NCBI GenBank assembly: GCA_018054805.1
Contig: JAGPIU010000061.1
Location: 1 to 6,451, forward strand
From: Paludibacter sp.
GTDB taxonomy: Bacteria > Bacteroidota > Bacteroidia > Bacteroidales > Paludibacteraceae
Direction: 5' to 3'
DNA: 6,451 bases
Each line of letters begins with the position of its first letter. The first letter of the stretch is position 1. The notes under the pieces are model-generated. The model did not search any database and was not told the origin of the DNA. It was given only the letters and a program-made list of their open reading frames with translations. Shown piece by piece: positions 1 through 6,092 of this stretch. The position numbers and the translations under genes are program-made.

Positions 1-1272
1 ATGCAGAAAATTGCAGCAAAATCGGATACCGAATACAGTCTGATTTACACCAAATACACCACACTCGAAACGGGGCAGTTTGCTTTGGAGCGCTTTGCAC
101 GTATTGCTTCCGACACCAAAGCCGGAATGGTTTATTCTGATTATTACGAAGTTAAAGAAGGAAACCGCTCGGCTCACCCTGTTATTGATTATCAGGAAGG
201 CAGTCTGCGCGACGATTTCAATTTTGGCTCGGTGCTGTTTTACAATGCTGCTATGCTCCGAAAAGCTGTTGAAGCAAATCAAAACAATTATCAGTTTGCA
301 GGACTTTACGATCTACGTCTGCGTGTATCGCAACAAGCTGAGCTTTTCCACATTAACGAATACCTCTACACCGAAGTGGAAACCGACACCCGCAAAAGTG
401 GCGAAAAACAATTCGACTATGTCGATCCACGCAATCGTGCAGTGCAAATTGAAATGGAAATAGCCTGCACCGAACATCTGAAAATGATTGGCGCTTATCT
501 GACTCCTGAATTCAAAGATATTGCATTCAACGAAAACCATTTTCCTGTGGAAGCATCGGTGATTATTCCCGTAAAAAACCGTGCAAAAACCATTGGCGAT
601 GCCATAAAGTCGGTTTTGATGCAAAAAACCACATTTCCATTCAACCTGATTATTGTGGACAATTATTCGAACGATGGCACTTCTGAGCTTATTGATAGCT
701 TTGCAAAAAAGGATGCTCGCTTGATTCATATTGTGCCTGAACGTAAAGATTTGGGCATTGGTGGTTGCTGGAACGAAGGTGTGCACGACAGCCGTTGTGG
801 AAAATTTGCAGTGCAACTCGACAGCGACGATGTGTATCAGGACGAAAATACGCTGCAGAAAATTGTGGATGCATTCTACGCTCAAAATTGCGCTATGGTA
901 GTGGGTTCGTATACGATGACCAATTTTGCAATGGAAACAATCGCTCCCGGACTTATCGACCACAAAGAATGGACTCCGGACAATGGTCGAAACAATGCAC
1001 TTCGCATCAACGGATTGGGTGCGCCACGCGCATTTTACACACCTGTGCTTCGCGATATAAAAGTGCCCAACACAAGCTATGGCGAAGATTACGCCCTCGG
1101 ACTTCGTATCAGTCGTGAGTATCAAATTGGTCGCATTTACGATTCACTCTACCTTTGTCGCCGCTGGGACGAAAACTCGGATGCTTCGCTCGATGTGGTA
1201 AAAATGAACGGACATAATTTATACAAGGATAAAATCAGAACCATAGAGCTGAAGGCGAGAAAGAAGATTTAA
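1..1272 (+). CDS. Family 2 glycosyltransferase (GT-A fold), probably 5'-truncated by the window edge
   Basis: Predicted to transfer a sugar from a nucleotide-sugar donor; acceptor and product are unknown. Residues about 185-290 form a clear GT2 domain: the first strand SVIIPVKNRA (186-195), IIVDNYSNDGT (217-227), and the metal/nucleotide-binding DSDD (274-277) after the hydrophobic VQL. GED (361-363) fits the catalytic acid-base position, and RRW follows at 387-389. Residues 1-130 resemble the back half of another GT-A-like domain (EYSLIYTKYTTLE, then AGMVYSDYYEV), so the real N-terminus, perhaps some 80-100 residues, probably lies upstream and the ATG at base 1 may be internal. There is no signal peptide or membrane segment in the visible part. 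It is probably the first visible gene of the group containing the DUF4922, SpoIID and AmpG-like genes, which suggests a cell-envelope or peptidoglycan role (inference). The family call is firm; the start and substrate are not. Confidence 0.88.
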   Translation: MQKIAAKSDTEYSLIYTKYTTLETGQFALERFARIASDTKAGMVYSDYYEVKEGNRSAHPVIDYQEGSLRDDFNFGSVLFYNAAMLRKAVEANQNNYQFAGLYDLRLRVSQQAELFHINEYLYTEVETDTRKSGEKQFDYVDPRNRAVQIEMEIACTEHLKMIGAYLTPEFKDIAFNENHFPVEASVIIPVKNRAKTIGDAIKSVLMQKTTFPFNLIIVDNYSNDGTSELIDSFAKKDARLIHIVPERKDLGIGGCWNEGVHDSRCGKFAVQLDSDDVYQDENTLQKIVDAFYAQNCAMVVGSYTMTNFAMETIAPGLIDHKEWTPDNGRNNALRINGLGAPRAFYTPVLRDIKVPNTSYGEDYALGLRISREYQIGRIYDSLYLCRRWDENSDASLDVVKMNGHNLYKDKIRTIELKARKKI

Positions 1273-1283
1273 CAGATCATTCA

Positions 1284-1410
1284 CAACCACAAAGTGGTTG
1301 AACATAAATAACCCCGAATGTAAATTCGGGGATAATAAAAATCGAAAAACGCCGGAACTCCGTAGGAGTTCAATGTATATGATATGATAATATTGAACTC
1401 TTTCAGAGTT
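1284..1410. repeat. Cluster of four short stem-loops (interspersed palindromic repeat type)
   Basis: Four perfect small hairpins follow one another. They are CAACCAC/GTGGTTG with loop AAA (1284-1300), CCCCGAAT/ATTCGGGG with a 4-nt loop (1312-1331), GAACTCC/GGAGTTC with loop GTA (1355-1371) and AACTCT/AGAGTT with loop TTC (1396-1410). Stems differ in sequence but share 6-8 bp length and tiny loops, a form I associate with dispersed stem-loop repeats in Bacteroidota intergenic DNA (recollection, not searched). The cluster begins 12 bp after the glycosyltransferase stop, so it may terminate or stabilise that transcript. No U-tract follows any stem on the + strand, so it is not called as an intrinsic terminator. 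Confidence 0.7.
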
Positions 1411-1430
1411 AATTGATATACTACTATATA

Positions 1431-1547
1431 ATGAAACAAAACGATAGTAAGCATATACTTCAAACCATAAATCTGAATGTAAAACAACTTTTTCAAGAGC
1501 AGGTTTCCAATTGGGAGCTTGCCCGTGTTAATTTTGCCGGACTGTAA
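1431..1547 (+). pseudogene. 38-codon relic of the DUF4922 gene 5' end
   Basis: An ATG at 1431 opens a 38-codon frame ending at TAA 1545-1547. Its last 21 codons (1482-1544) match codons 9-29 of the intact DUF4922 gene (3132-3194) at 60 of 63 bases, in the same phase. The shared peptide core is EQVSNWELARVNFAGL. The three differences are at 1496 (Gln versus His codon), 1511 and 1538 (both synonymous), all at third codon positions. Upstream of 1482 the two copies share only scattered bases, and after 1544 similarity falls away quickly at the stop codon. The simplest view is the broken start of an older DUF4922 copy, left next to the glycosyltransferase when the 1677-3104 gene and a complete DUF4922 gene came to lie downstream. 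A small translated leader peptide is possible but less likely. Confidence 0.8.
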
Positions 1548-1676
1548 ACTATTAAATATATTAAAAAACTAATCAAATCGCGACAAACTAAGTTAATTTT
1601 CAGCCACCGATTAATACATTAACATTAACGGTATAAAAATTGTAGTTACACGGCTGTAATTTTAATAATAAACAAA
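1548..1676 (+). promoter_or_regulatory. AT-rich leader, likely promoter region of the 1677 gene
   Basis: These 129 bp carry no gene. The region is strongly AT-rich, includes a short repeated CATTAA motif (about 1617-1628) and a weak 5-bp hairpin, TTACA/TGTAA (1646-1659). TAATTTTA at 1657-1664 matches the Bacteroidota -7 element TAnnTTTG at all but the last base, but the nearest upstream TTG (1640-1642) is closer than the usual spacing of about 19 bases, so the assignment is weak. The start codon is preceded by AATAAACAAA, the A-rich type of leader common in this phylum in place of a Shine-Dalgarno. The composition break suggests the 1677 gene carries its own promoter. Confidence 0.3.
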
Positions 1677-3104
1677 ATGAGAAAATTTATTTTTACTTCG
1701 CTTCTATGTATTTGTATGTCAGGCATTATAACTATTGTAAATGCTCAGGACTATAAAACCTACAATCTGAACAGTTATTATACTCCCGACATTGTGCGTA
1801 ATTACCTTGATTTGAATGGTTTACTATCACAAGAATCTGATCTTGGTCATTATCAATCCACAAGTAAAATCAATGGTAACGTTTATGGCAGTTATTATCA
1901 TTTAGTCAATACACGAAAAAAAATATGTGAACTAAGAAGTGGCATATCATTATCCGGTGGTGGTAACACTATGAAACGATTCTACGAGAAAATCATATCT
2001 AAAAACAACTCTTTTTCTAATGGAGATTTTATAAATATTAGATATAAGTTTTACAATAATTCAAAATATTTCTTGTCAACAGACACCCACATTAACTATT
2101 ACTACGATAGTAACAGCAATAACAACACAGACAGTTTATTACGACGCGACTATAGCTCCTCTTCACAACACAACATTCTGGGAGGTTTAAGTGTGGGAAT
2201 TGGTAAAGGAAGAATTGAGCACATAACCGATGCCGTACAAACAGTTTATTTAATAGAAGCATTACAAAATAAAGGGCTATTGAAGAAGGATTTTGATGAT
2301 AACGACATCTTTGATTTATCACAGAAAATATCAACAATAAAAAACAAACGCTTTTTGGATTCGCGACAAAAACTAATCGAGGAAATTACTAAAGTAGATT
2401 CATTTATTGTCTCGAACAACAAAATAAACAAGCAAGATGCTGCATATTTTACAACATTGTATGATATATGGTTGAACGGCGCTAATTTCGAAAGGAAAAC
2501 AGGCCGGATAATTGAATTAAAAATTCAACCAAATATTTATTTTAAGAATCAGTTTACTACAAATGTATCTCAAATCAACAATCAGAACGATTACACAGAA
2601 CAATATAAAATTTCAGACAGGAATTATCGTTTGGGAATTTATTATTTAAACGAAAAATCGATAAACTACAAATGGCAAAAGTCTTTTAATGCTCAGGCAG
2701 AAGCTGCTATTTCCAATAATTATCAGCTTACAGACAAATCAACATCCACTAAAACAACTAATGAAAGTTTATATAAAACCGCAAATTCAAATGTATCGTA
2801 TCGATTAGGTTATTATCCGAATACACGGACAAATATTTATGGACAACTGAGTAATCGCACTGATTTAAATTATTACAGCCAAATAAATAATAACAACTCC
2901 GAAACAATTTCCACTGCAAAGGATGTATATAATATTAGCGAAATCGCAATAGGAACATATTATTATTTCTCGCCCAATTTAAGATTATCAGCTAACGCAA
3001 CAGTTAGAAATTATTTCAATATATATGATATTACAGCAAACATTAGCGCGAATAATAGATTCACAAACAATCTCACGCTAAGTATCACATATTTAGTATT
3101 TTGA
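1677..3104 (+). CDS. Secreted, probable outer-membrane beta-barrel protein of unknown function
   Basis: This 475-residue protein has no function I recognise. Residues 1-23 form a signal peptide: MRK, a hydrophobic stretch about 4-20, then VNA with probable cleavage before Gln24. After a helical N-terminal part (about 34-52) there is a polar segment with strand-like alternation (65-150). A charged, mostly helical central module follows (about 172-265), with GIGKGRIEHITDA (174-186) and KNKRFLDSR (222-230), resembling an uncharacterised Bacteroidota family I recall only loosely. From about 275 to the end, alternating aromatic and polar residues suggest antiparallel strands, and the chain ends ITYLVF with a terminal Phe, as many outer-membrane barrels do. 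The gene is visibly AT-richer and much richer in Asn, Tyr and Ser codons than its neighbours. It sits between a DUF4922 relic and the intact DUF4922 gene, so it looks like a later arrival. The export call is fairly firm; the barrel is inferred. Confidence 0.8.
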   Translation: MRKFIFTSLLCICMSGIITIVNAQDYKTYNLNSYYTPDIVRNYLDLNGLLSQESDLGHYQSTSKINGNVYGSYYHLVNTRKKICELRSGISLSGGGNTMKRFYEKIISKNNSFSNGDFINIRYKFYNNSKYFLSTDTHINYYYDSNSNNNTDSLLRRDYSSSSQHNILGGLSVGIGKGRIEHITDAVQTVYLIEALQNKGLLKKDFDDNDIFDLSQKISTIKNKRFLDSRQKLIEEITKVDSFIVSNNKINKQDAAYFTTLYDIWLNGANFERKTGRIIELKIQPNIYFKNQFTTNVSQINNQNDYTEQYKISDRNYRLGIYYLNEKSINYKWQKSFNAQAEAAISNNYQLTDKSTSTKTTNESLYKTANSNVSYRLGYYPNTRTNIYGQLSNRTDLNYYSQINNNNSETISTAKDVYNISEIAIGTYYYFSPNLRLSANATVRNYFNIYDITANISANNRFTNNLTLSITYLVF

Positions 3105-3107
3105 TAA

Positions 3108-4004
3108 ATGAATGACATAAATAAAAATATCAAACAACTTTTTCACGAGCAGGTTTCCAACTGGGAGCTTGCCCGTGTTAATTTTGCAGGACTGACAACT
3201 GTAAAATCAAAATCTTTTTCGTTTGGTGATTTTGAAGTAAAAGTGCAGTTCAATCCGGCCCGAATAGTTTCGTCGGGAGCCAAAACCGATGCCAAAAGCA
3301 TAGCCGCGCGCCCGTGCTTTCTGTGTGCAGCCAATCGCCCGCAGCAGCAGACAGCCATTGATTTCGGCGATTACGAAATTTTGGTCAACCCCTTCCCTAT
3401 TTTCCCCGAGCATTTCACAATTCCCCGCAAAGAACATGTAGCTCAGCAGATTTTGCCTTACTTTGCAGACATGCTTCAGATTGCCGTGGCAATGGATGAT
3501 TATCTGGTATTTTATAACGGACCGCAGTGTGGCGCTTCAGCTCCCGACCATATGCATTTTCAGGCTGGAACCAAAGACTTTCTGCCGTTGGTAAATGATT
3601 ACAAACGACTGAAAGCTACGCATACCGATTTGCTTTCCGACAATGGAAAAACGCAAGTCTACAGGCTCAAAAACTATTTACGTACTGTCTATGCGATTGA
3701 ATCAGTTGATTTGGAAAGTGCAAAACATGCTTTTGAAAGCCTCACCCTAACCCTCTCCAATGGAGAGGGAACAGAACCAATGCTCAATATTGTTTGTACA
3801 TACGAAAACGACCATTGGACTGTATTTGTAATTCCGCGTAAAGCATTTCGACCGCTACAATACACAGCTCCCGAAAATGAACAACTGCTGATAAGTCCCG
3901 CTACAGTGGAAATGTGTGGTGTTTTAATTACGCCGGTGGAAGCCCATTTTGAAAGAATTACCAAAAATGACATTGAAAGTATTTTCGAACAGGTTTCTGT
4001 CTGA
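3108..4004 (+). CDS. DUF4922-type protein with HIT/GalT-like nucleotidylyltransferase motif
   Basis: This 298-residue soluble protein has no signal peptide and is probably cytoplasmic. The key motif is GASAPDHMHFQAG (142-154). It contains His148-x-His150-x-Gln152, the HIT/GalT-superfamily signature in which the second His is the nucleophile that takes up a nucleotidyl group. CFLC (70-73) could bind zinc, as paired cysteines do in GalT-type enzymes, and NPFPIFPEHFTI (94-105) fits the conserved strand ahead of the catalytic domain. The likely reaction is transfer or phosphorolysis of a nucleotide-sugar or dinucleotide; the substrate is unknown. The DUF4922 name comes from recalled family resemblance. 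The ATG at 3108 lies 3 bp after the stop of the preceding gene, with no separate leader. The SpoIID gene follows after 33 bp. Residues about 211-221 derive from an inserted palindromic repeat. A relic of the same gene's 5' end lies at 1431-1547. Confidence 0.82.
   Translation: MNDINKNIKQLFHEQVSNWELARVNFAGLTTVKSKSFSFGDFEVKVQFNPARIVSSGAKTDAKSIAARPCFLCAANRPQQQTAIDFGDYEILVNPFPIFPEHFTIPRKEHVAQQILPYFADMLQIAVAMDDYLVFYNGPQCGASAPDHMHFQAGTKDFLPLVNDYKRLKATHTDLLSDNGKTQVYRLKNYLRTVYAIESVDLESAKHAFESLTLTLSNGEGTEPMLNIVCTYENDHWTVFVIPRKAFRPLQYTAPENEQLLISPATVEMCGVLITPVEAHFERITKNDIESIFEQVSV
3132..3194 (+). repeat. Second copy of the 63-bp segment also found at 1482-1544
   Basis: Codons 9-29 of the intact DUF4922 gene repeat bases 1482-1544 with 60 of 63 identities, exactly 1650 bp apart and in the same phase. 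The pair brackets the AT-rich secreted-protein gene. Direct copies in this arrangement could recombine and delete the intervening 1650 bp. Confidence 0.85.
3740..3770 (+). repeat. In-frame GC-rich mini-palindrome, copy 1
   Basis: A perfect 8-bp stem, CCCTCTCC (3751-3758) and GGAGAGGG (3762-3769) with loop AAT, preceded by the arm CCTCACCCTAA. It lies inside the DUF4922 gene and encodes the low-complexity stretch LTLTLSNGEG. It matches the 4519-4549 copy at 27 of 31 positions but is read there in a different frame, so the DNA structure is shared rather than the peptide. It is probably a dispersed palindromic element inserted in a surface loop. Confidence 0.8.
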
Positions 4005-4037
4005 TTTCATGTAGGGGATATAAATACAGAAAAGTAT

Positions 4038-5447
4038 ATGCTAAATAAAACAACAACAACTCCCCCTGCGGGGGTTAGGGGGCTTTCAGAACCCATTATA
4101 CAGGTAGGGATATTATCGTCGGAAAAAATTGAATTTATTCTGAACGGCACTTTTGTGGATAATAATGGAAACAGCTTTACAGGCAGGCAAATTGCGCAGA
4201 TTCAGGGCAATAGCATTCTGTTAAATAGCAATTTGTACAATGAAATAAACTTTGAATCTGTTTCAGAGAATGCATCGTTCGATTTAATTGATGTGGTGAT
4301 TGGCATCAATTTTCACTGGGAACGAAAGGAAAATCAGCGTTTTAAAGGAGCTCTGAAACTGATAGTGGAGAATGGACAATTGACAGCTATCAATCGTATC
4401 GGAGTTGAGGACTACCTTACAAGCGTTATTTCGAGCGAAATGAGTGCCACCGCCTCCGATGAGCTTCTGAAAGCACATGCAGTTATTTCGCGCAGCTGGT
4501 TGTTGTATCCTATAACAACCTCTTCCCAACCCTCTCCAAAGGAGAGGGAGTTACCGGCATCCCAACAGTCGAAAAAAACTACAACAGACCCTCAGCTCCT
4601 CCCCTCCGGGGAGGCCGGGCGGGGTGTTATAAAATGGTACGAACGTGATGCGCACATCCACTTCGATGTATGCGCCGACGACCATTGTCAGCGTTATCAG
4701 GGTATAACCCGCGCTTCAACTCAGGCTGTGGAAGCTGCCATTGAGGCTACACGTGGCGAAGTGCTTATGTATGAAGACAGCATTTGCGATGCGCGTTTTT
4801 CGAAATGTTGTGGTGGTGCTTCCGAAACTTTCGAAAATTGTTGGGCACCTGTGCATCATCCTTACCTGGTGAGAGTATTCGATAGTGCAAAAACACCTGA
4901 TGGTTTCGAAACCAATCTGACAAACGAGCAGAATGCTCAAAAATGGATCAGACTTGCTCCTGATGCATTTTGCAATACTTCCGACAAAAAGGTGTTGGCT
5001 CAGGTGCTTAACAATTACGACCAGGAAACTACCGATTTTTATCGCTGGAAAGTAGAATACAGTCAGGCTGAAATAGCGGAACTATTGCATCGTCGTTCGG
5101 GCATTGATTTCGGACAAATTATCGACTTAACTCCATTGAAACGTGGCGAATCAGGTCGTATCATTGAACTTAAAATTGTGGGAACGCTCCAAACTGTTGT
5201 CGTAGGTAAAGAACTTGAAATACGTAAATGGCTGTCGAACTCGCATCTCTACAGCTCGGCATTTGTAGTTGACAAACATGAAATTGCCGATGGCATTCCG
5301 CAAAAATTTGTACTTAGCGGTGCAGGCTGGGGACATGGCGTGGGACTTTGTCAGATTGGTGCCGCCATGATGGGCGAAAAGGGATATTTTTATAAAGATA
5401 TTTTGCTGCATTATTTCCGTGGGGCAGAATTGAAGAGGATATATTAA
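4038..5447 (+). CDS. SpoIID/LytB-domain protein, probable peptidoglycan-glycan-acting enzyme without signal peptide
   Basis: SpoIID-family proteins are lytic transglycosylases or amidase enhancers acting on peptidoglycan glycan. In this 469-residue protein VEDYLTSVISSEM (123-135) carries the family's conserved Glu (134), AHAVISRSW (146-154) follows, and GAGWGHGVGLCQIGA (428-442) is the C-terminal hallmark. In place of the usual HSTSGG-type motif it has FSKCCGG (254-260). Cysteines are numerous (212, 217, 250, 257, 258, 268, 312, 438). No signal peptide, lipobox or membrane segment is visible, unusual for this family; with an AmpG-like importer downstream, a cytoplasmic role on imported muropeptides is plausible (inference). 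Three mini-palindromes lie inside the frame, at residues about 8-16, 161-171 and 185-197, the last two in the linker between SRSW and the IKWYERD segment. The ATG at 4038 is chosen because an ATG at 4008 meets a stop at once. The transposase gene starts 12 bp after the stop. Confidence 0.88.
   Translation: MLNKTTTTPPAGVRGLSEPIIQVGILSSEKIEFILNGTFVDNNGNSFTGRQIAQIQGNSILLNSNLYNEINFESVSENASFDLIDVVIGINFHWERKENQRFKGALKLIVENGQLTAINRIGVEDYLTSVISSEMSATASDELLKAHAVISRSWLLYPITTSSQPSPKERELPASQQSKKTTTDPQLLPSGEAGRGVIKWYERDAHIHFDVCADDHCQRYQGITRASTQAVEAAIEATRGEVLMYEDSICDARFSKCCGGASETFENCWAPVHHPYLVRVFDSAKTPDGFETNLTNEQNAQKWIRLAPDAFCNTSDKKVLAQVLNNYDQETTDFYRWKVEYSQAEIAELLHRRSGIDFGQIIDLTPLKRGESGRIIELKIVGTLQTVVVGKELEIRKWLSNSHLYSSAFVVDKHEIADGIPQKFVLSGAGWGHGVGLCQIGAAMMGEKGYFYKDILLHYFRGAELKRIY
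4061..4084 (-). repeat. In-frame GC-rich mini-palindrome, copy 3 (opposite orientation), at the SpoIID start
   Basis: A perfect 5-bp stem of CCCCC (4062-4066) and GGGGG (4070-4074) with loop TGC, followed by the arm TTAGGGGGC. Reversed, it has the same plan as copy 1: a CCCTAA-like arm, then a stem with a 3-nt loop. It begins 23 bases after the SpoIID start codon and encodes TPPAGVRGL. A GC-rich hairpin this close to the start could reduce ribosome entry. One other frame across it would hit TAG, so its phase matters. Confidence 0.7.
4519..4549 (+). repeat. In-frame GC-rich mini-palindrome, copy 2
   Basis: An 8-bp perfect stem, CCCTCTCC (4530-4537) and GGAGAGGG (4541-4548) with loop AAA, preceded by the arm CCTCTTCCCAA. 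It agrees with copy 1 at 27 of 31 bases. It lies in the SpoIID gene and encodes SSQPSPKERE, in a Ser/Thr/Lys-rich linker between conserved segments. The reading frame through the element is shifted by one relative to copy 1. Confidence 0.8.
4590..4625 (-). repeat. In-frame GC-rich mini-palindrome, copy 4 (opposite orientation)
   Basis: A 7-bp perfect stem, CCTCCCC (4598-4604) and GGGGAGG (4608-4614) with loop TCC, followed by the GC-rich arm CCGGGCGGGGTG. The plan matches copy 3 (stem first, arm after), but the sequence has diverged. It encodes QLLPSGEAGRG in the same SpoIID linker, about 40 bp after copy 2, so the two copies face each other. Confidence 0.65.
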
Positions 5448-5459
5448 CATGGTAAAATC

Positions 5460-5960
5460 ATGGAGTACAGAAATCGCAAACGAAATCGTAAAAAAGGCTT
5501 TGATTATAGCTCTGAAAACATTTACTTTGTAACAATCTGCATACACGAATTTAAACATTGTTTTGGTTATGTCAAAAACAATGAAATGCTCTTAAACAAC
5601 TATGGAGTTATTGCAAGTAATCAGATAAAATGGCTCGAAGAACAATATTCGTACGTTATCATACATAATTCTGTTATCATGCCGAATCATGTTCATATAT
5701 TATTTGAAATAGACACAATATGTTTACCCGGCGAAATAAAAATCAAATCTGTTTCTGAATTGATAGGAGCTTATAAAACAACATGCTCTAAACAAATTCA
5801 TTTGGCAGGAAATACTGAATTCCGATGGCATCGATCTTTTCACGACCATATTGTGCGCAGCCCGGAAGCTTATGAAAATATATTCAATTATATCACGAAT
5901 AATCCGGCCCGCTGGCACACCGATACACATAACGATGATGCCCGTACGGACAGGTCGTGA
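5460..5960 (+). CDS. REP-associated tyrosine transposase (RAYT, IS200-like Y1/HUH family)
   Basis: RAYTs are single-strand DNA endonuclease/transposases thought to recognise and spread REP palindromes. This 166-residue protein has the family's usual length and parts. A basic N-terminus (RNRKRNRKKGFDYS) leads into YFVTICIHE (22-30). The HUH motif MPNHVHIL is at 74-81 with His77 and His79, FRWHRSFHDHIVRS is at 121-134, and the nucleophile is Tyr144 in YITNNPARW. It therefore looks catalytically intact. The ATG at 5460 lies 12 bp after the SpoIID stop, with no obvious promoter of its own, so it may be read through from the operon. The last codons, including the TGA stop at 5958-5960, lie inside a REP palindrome, so the tail RTDRS is partly repeat-encoded. 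REPs are seen only on the 3' side. The insertion separates SpoIID from the AmpG-like gene. Confidence 0.93.
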   Translation: MEYRNRKRNRKKGFDYSSENIYFVTICIHEFKHCFGYVKNNEMLLNNYGVIASNQIKWLEEQYSYVIIHNSVIMPNHVHILFEIDTICLPGEIKIKSVSELIGAYKTTCSKQIHLAGNTEFRWHRSFHDHIVRSPEAYENIFNYITNNPARWHTDTHNDDARTDRS

Positions 5961-5967
5961 CCTGTCC
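5948..5967 (+). repeat. REP palindrome, copy 1 (contains the transposase stop codon)
   Basis: A perfect 9-bp stem of GGACAGGTC and GACCTGTCC around loop GT. The transposase reading frame ends inside it (TGA at 5958-5960). It is identical in sequence and orientation to the copy at 6093-6112. Its position right at the end of a RAYT gene makes it the likely cognate REP. Confidence 0.9.
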
Positions 5968-5972
5968 GGTTA

Positions 5973-6028
5973 ATTTGAATTCAATGAATTGGGATTTGAA
6001 TTCAAATCACAATTCATTGAATTCAAAT
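5973..6028. repeat. 56-bp AT-rich near-perfect palindrome
   Basis: Two 28-base arms meet between 6000 and 6001 with no spacer and a single mismatch (G5992 opposite A6009). It is built from GAATTC and CAATGAATT blocks. Part of the left arm (5983-6003) can instead pair perfectly over 21 bases with 6019-6039, leaving a 15-nt loop, so two alternative folds compete. It lies between the two REP copies. Confidence 0.9.
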
Positions 6029-6031
6029 CCC

Positions 6032-6072
6032 AATTCATTAAGAATTTATTCCCAATGAATTCTTAATGAATT
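6032..6072. repeat. 41-bp AT-rich inverted repeat
   Basis: Perfect 15-base arms (6032-6046 and 6058-6072) enclose TATTCCCAATG. A possible T-G pair plus ATT/AAT extend the stem so that only CCC remains as loop. Its left arm overlaps the 21-base alternative partner (6019-6039) of the preceding palindrome, so the two structures are coupled. A pyrimidine-rich, T-rich tract (6078-6092) follows, so a terminator or attenuator function ahead of the AmpG-like gene is possible but unproven. Confidence 0.85.
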
Positions 6073-6092
6073 GAATTCTTTTTCTTCATTTT

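Noticed and set aside
765..1118. 117-codon + strand frame inside the glycosyltransferase gene
   Set aside because: It overlaps the DSDD-containing GT2 domain in another frame, and its Arg/Cys-rich translation has no family features.
313..1125. Long antisense open frame (270 codons) opposite the glycosyltransferase
   Set aside because: It mirrors a well-supported GT2 gene, has Cys/His-rich composition typical of a reverse-strand shadow, and shows no recognisable domain.
1312..1331. Hairpin as a rho-independent terminator of the glycosyltransferase gene
   Set aside because: The stem is strong but is followed by GATAATAAAA instead of a T-run, so it is kept as part of the repeat cluster.
1482..3194. 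63-bp direct copies as a transposon target-site duplication
   Set aside because: They are too long for a typical target-site duplication and differ only at third codon positions, and no transposase or terminal inverted repeats bound the 1650-bp segment.
4008..4013. Alternative upstream ATG for the SpoIID gene
   Set aside because: ATG at 4008 is followed immediately by TAG.
3740..4625. The repeated GC-rich palindromes as a CRISPR array
   Set aside because: Spacing is irregular, orientations differ, and the copies lie inside coding frames.
5151..5558. 135-codon antisense frame over the SpoIID end and transposase start
   Set aside because: It covers two genes with clear motifs on the + strand and has no motif of its own.
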